Origin: CAJXTB01 sp047626195
Lineage (GTDB): Bacteria; Myxococcota_A; UBA796; GCA-2862545
DNA: 35,490 nucleotides
NCBI GenBank assembly: GCA_047626195.1
Contig: JBLHSN010000021.1
Location: forward strand, 1 to 35,490
Direction of reading: 5' to 3'
Part shown: piece after piece, positions 33,125-35,490 of the stretch
How positions within the stretch are numbered: position 1 is the first letter of the stretch
How the letters are laid out: the number at the start of each line of letters is the position of its first letter
Notes under the pieces: model-generated
Database searches by the model: none
The model's input: only the letters and a program-made list of their open reading frames with translations
Told to the model about the DNA's origin: nothing
Program-made: the position numbers and the translations under genes

Positions 33125-35161
33125 CTAGCGGACCAGTACGTTCAGGCCTGAGACCACCACGGGGACTGGGGAAGAATCGAACGTCCCATTGCCCAGCGAT
33201 CCGTTGGTACCGTTACCCCAACACTCAACAGTTCCGTCGGTCTTGGTGGCACAGGTAAAGTTTCCCGCCCCGCTGTTGGACAGAACTGCGACATCGGTCA
33301 GGCCACTGACGCTTTCGGGTGTTGCGGAGACACCCCCACTGTAGGCGCGGCCCAGTTGGCCGTACCCGTTGGTTCCCGTACAGGCGACGACCCCGCGGCT
33401 TCTGAGCATGCAGGCGTGACTCTCGTAGCCGCCCAGGCCGATAATATCGGTCATACCAATGTAGGCGGGAGTCGGGCTAAGGGTCCAAGTCGTGGTGCCA
33501 TCACCGCGCTGTCCCTGTCCATTGGCGCCCCACTGAACCACGCTGCCGTCGGCCAAGAGCGCAAAGGAATTGTGTCCACCCATCGAGATGGCGGTCGCGC
33601 CAGTGATGCCAGACACTTGGACCGGGATAGTCGACCCGTCAGTACTACCATTGCCTAGTCTCCAACCTGAGCCCCAACACCAGACGGTACCGTCGGTCTT
33701 GAGTGCACAGCTGTTGTGCTGCATACCAGCAACGGCACTGACGTTGCTGAGCGCACCCACGCCGGTCTCATCAACCACGACGACCGGCGTGTACTGGGTC
33801 CCCCCTTCGTTCCCGTCGCCGAGCTGGCCGTAGAGGTTGTCGCCCCAACACGCGAGAGTCTCATCCGACTTGAGGGCGCAGTGGTGAGAATGCCCCGAGC
33901 TGATGGCGGTGACGCCACTCAAGTGCGGGTTGGTGACCGGAATCAGCTCGAGACCGCCGCTTGCACCTATGCCGAGCTCGGTTGGAGTCCCCCAACACGC
34001 GACCGTTCCGTCGGTCTTCACCGCGCAAGTGCTCCAGATGGCGGCGGACATGCTCACGACGTCGGTCAATCCAACGACAGCAACCGGCACATTCACCGCA
34101 GAGGTCGTTCCGTTACCCAACTCGCCCTGGACGTTCGAGCCCCAGCAGACTGCGGTCGCGTCTGGCAGTCGCGCGCACGCATGGTAACCACCTACTGCGA
34201 TATTGAGAGGCGCCTCAGCATCGGGGGGAGTGCACGTATCGCCCTGGCTTGTCTTGTTTTTCTTAATTGTGACTCCGATAGCTACGGTGTCGCCGGCGCA
34301 GACAGTACTATTCTTTCCGGTCTTGCCGTGAACCGTTGCGTTTTCCTCCACCAAGCTACCGTTTCCAACCGTCCCAAAAACCGTTGCGTTGGTCCCTACC
34401 TCGGCACGTCTTCCAATCAACGCTTCGTCCATGATCTGAGCACCAGATCCAATCATCACCTCCTTTCGTACTTTGGCGTCTAGCCCGATCAAAACGCCCT
34501 CTCCAATGGTGGCGTTGGGCCCCACTTCGCCCATGATGATGCTGCCCTCCGCCAAAGAGCTACCGCCGGTAACCACGCCGAGTCTGCCGATGGTCGAGCT
34601 TGGCCCCATATAGGTGTAGTCACCTAAGGTTGTGTGTCTGCCAACCGTCACATAATCATCAAGGCTGACCTTCAACCCGAGATCTACACCGGTATAGATG
34701 TGGACGCCTACACCAGTCGTCACATCGCTCTCCAAGATGACGCCGCGCCCGACCTGCGTATCGTCGCCAAGGGTGCAGTTAGCGCCGATTTGTGCCATTG
34801 CCATAATCGGTACGTTCTGGCCGATGATGCAGTCGGCGCCGACCTCTGCGCGGCGACCGATGGTACTACTATCACCGATGGTGAGCGGCTTAGTGAGGTG
34901 GCTTTCCCAGCCGTGAATGATGGCACCTCTATGAACAAAGACGTCTCGCAGAGCCACAAAGGGACCGATAAAGGAGTTTTCCTCAACATAAGTGGCAGAC
35001 GTCGTGGTGACGGTGTCATCAACTTCCGCGGTCTCGTGGATACAAGCGCTATTGAGGACGAACTGTGCGTCTTCGCAGCCGTCTCCGTTTAGGTCTGCTG
35101 CGAAGGCGACGGTGGCGGTAGCCAAGAGTGGCGCGAACAGTAATATTCGTGAATATGGCAT
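33125..35161 (-). CDS. Exported beta-helix/RCC1 protein, array gene 3, 678 aa
   Basis: Signal peptide identical to gene 1. The DLNGDGCEDAQF segment is followed by a hexapeptide beta-helix at about 43-302 that is nearly identical to gene 1 in long stretches (QIGANCTLGDDTQVGRG, YTGVDLGLKVSLDDY). The seven RCC1 repeats (about 315-678) are of a different set from genes 1 and 2 (AVCWGSNVQGELG, TLACWGDNLYGQLG, SVVQWGANGQGQRG, VVACTGTNGYGQLG, TVECWGNGTNGSLG). So in this array the beta-helix and propeller segments have separate histories. It is presumably exported; the function is unknown. Confidence 0.88.
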   Translation of the reverse strand: MPYSRILLFAPLLATATVAFAADLNGDGCEDAQFVLNSACIHETAEVDDTVTTTSATYVEENSFIGPFVALRDVFVHRGAIIHGWESHLTKPLTIGDSSTIGRRAEVGADCIIGQNVPIMAMAQIGANCTLGDDTQVGRGVILESDVTTGVGVHIYTGVDLGLKVSLDDYVTVGRHTTLGDYTYMGPSSTIGRLGVVTGGSSLAEGSIIMGEVGPNATIGEGVLIGLDAKVRKEVMIGSGAQIMDEALIGRRAEVGTNATVFGTVGNGSLVEENATVHGKTGKNSTVCAGDTVAIGVTIKKNKTSQGDTCTPPDAEAPLNIAVGGYHACARLPDATAVCWGSNVQGELGNGTTSAVNVPVAVVGLTDVVSMSAAIWSTCAVKTDGTVACWGTPTELGIGASGGLELIPVTNPHLSGVTAISSGHSHHCALKSDETLACWGDNLYGQLGDGNEGGTQYTPVVVVDETGVGALSNVSAVAGMQHNSCALKTDGTVWCWGSGWRLGNGSTDGSTIPVQVSGITGATAISMGGHNSFALLADGSVVQWGANGQGQRGDGTTTWTLSPTPAYIGMTDIIGLGGYESHACMLRSRGVVACTGTNGYGQLGRAYSGGVSATPESVSGLTDVAVLSNSGAGNFTCATKTDGTVECWGNGTNGSLGNGTFDSSPVPVVVSGLNVLVR

Positions 35162-35365
35162 TATTGGCCCCCATTTCTGTTGACCCGATAGGTACCATAG
35201 AGATCGGAATCGATGATATTTATTTTTGAATATTGCCCCAATTTGCTCTGAGCAACTTGTTTATGGCGTGACACTAATCGATTGATTTATCAGCTGGCCT
35301 ACTGCATTTTTGAAATTAATGTCCCAACAAATTGATTGTCTGTCCCGAAGGGGACACGACACAGT
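35162..35365 (-). promoter_or_regulatory. Conserved 5' module of array gene 3
   Basis: About 200 bases nearly identical to the module upstream of gene 1 (30092-30294), with the hairpin TGTCCCGAAGGGGACA at 35341-35356. It is AT-rich and the likely promoter region of gene 3. Confidence 0.6.
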
Positions 35366-35490
35366 GAGCCAAGAGTGGAGCGAACCGGCCGTGGCGCGGC
35401 GGTCACTCCAGTGCGGCTCGCTCGGCGACCCCACTACCTGCGTTGCTTCAGCCAAATTCCGCTGCGCAACGAACGGGGCATGACGTGGGT
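35366..35490. repeat. Array spacer, start of a further copy, cut by the right edge
   Basis: This matches the beginning of spacers A and B (for example GCGACCCCACTAC and the AACGGGGCATGA block). In A and B this spacer leads to the 3' end of the next array gene, so a fourth gene probably lies just beyond the window. Confidence 0.65.

Overview
The window is 35,490 bases of moderately high-GC bacterial DNA. It reads like accessory chromosome of a Myxococcota or related (former deltaproteobacterial) lineage. The grounds are many exported lipoproteins with acidic Asp/Thr/Glu linkers, Cys-bracketed RCC1 repeats ending in CWG, fibrinogen-like secreted proteins and small 2OG-Fe(II) oxygenases. The taxonomy is an inference from protein style; there is no rRNA, tRNA, CRISPR array or phage module in the window.

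Layout. 1-1935 is decayed: a broken secreted-protein gene runs off the left edge, and an IS630-type transposase remnant is split by a 160-bp element. 1936-6499 holds intact genes: an ABC-F ATPase, a serine beta-lactamase-like lipoprotein, and a two-gene unit of an exported protein and an alpha/beta-hydrolase lipoprotein. 6642-8133 is a dead fibrinogen-like lipoprotein gene carrying a second 160-bp element, followed by its terminator. 8487-14538 holds a hypothetical gene, a histidine kinase/response regulator pair, a 2OG oxygenase, an SDR oxidoreductase and a beta-propeller lipoprotein whose 3' end lies inside a third 160-bp element. 14908-18774 holds an Asp/Arg-rich exported protein, a broken DUF3365 haem-protein gene, a second 2OG oxygenase and a JmjC-like protein with a PDZ-like segment. 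18844-20562 is a lipoprotein made of nine-residue repeats capped by a domain resembling metazoan ApeC. After an hsdR scrap come plsC, an intact fibrinogen-like protein, a phospholipase-D-like lipoprotein and a hypothetical gene. 26119-27268 is a second IS630 remnant holding the fourth 160-bp element.

27269-35490 is a tandem array of three minus-strand genes. Each encodes a signal peptide, a left-handed beta-helix of hexapeptide repeats and a seven-repeat RCC1 propeller. The spacers are duplicated too. The first gene is a chimera: its 5' half and upstream region match the third gene, and its 3' half and downstream spacer match the second. The array appears to be cut off on the left by the IS630 remnant and to continue beyond the right edge.

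Two themes stand out. One is a family of four non-autonomous elements, each exactly 160 bp, with CAGGGG...CCCCTG ends and TA target duplications; conceptual removal rebuilds the interrupted reading frame cleanly in two of the four sites. The other is a surface-protein repertoire (ApeC-like repeat lipoprotein beside a JmjC-like oxygenase, the beta-helix/RCC1 array, fibrinogen-like proteins) that is being duplicated, shuffled and lost.
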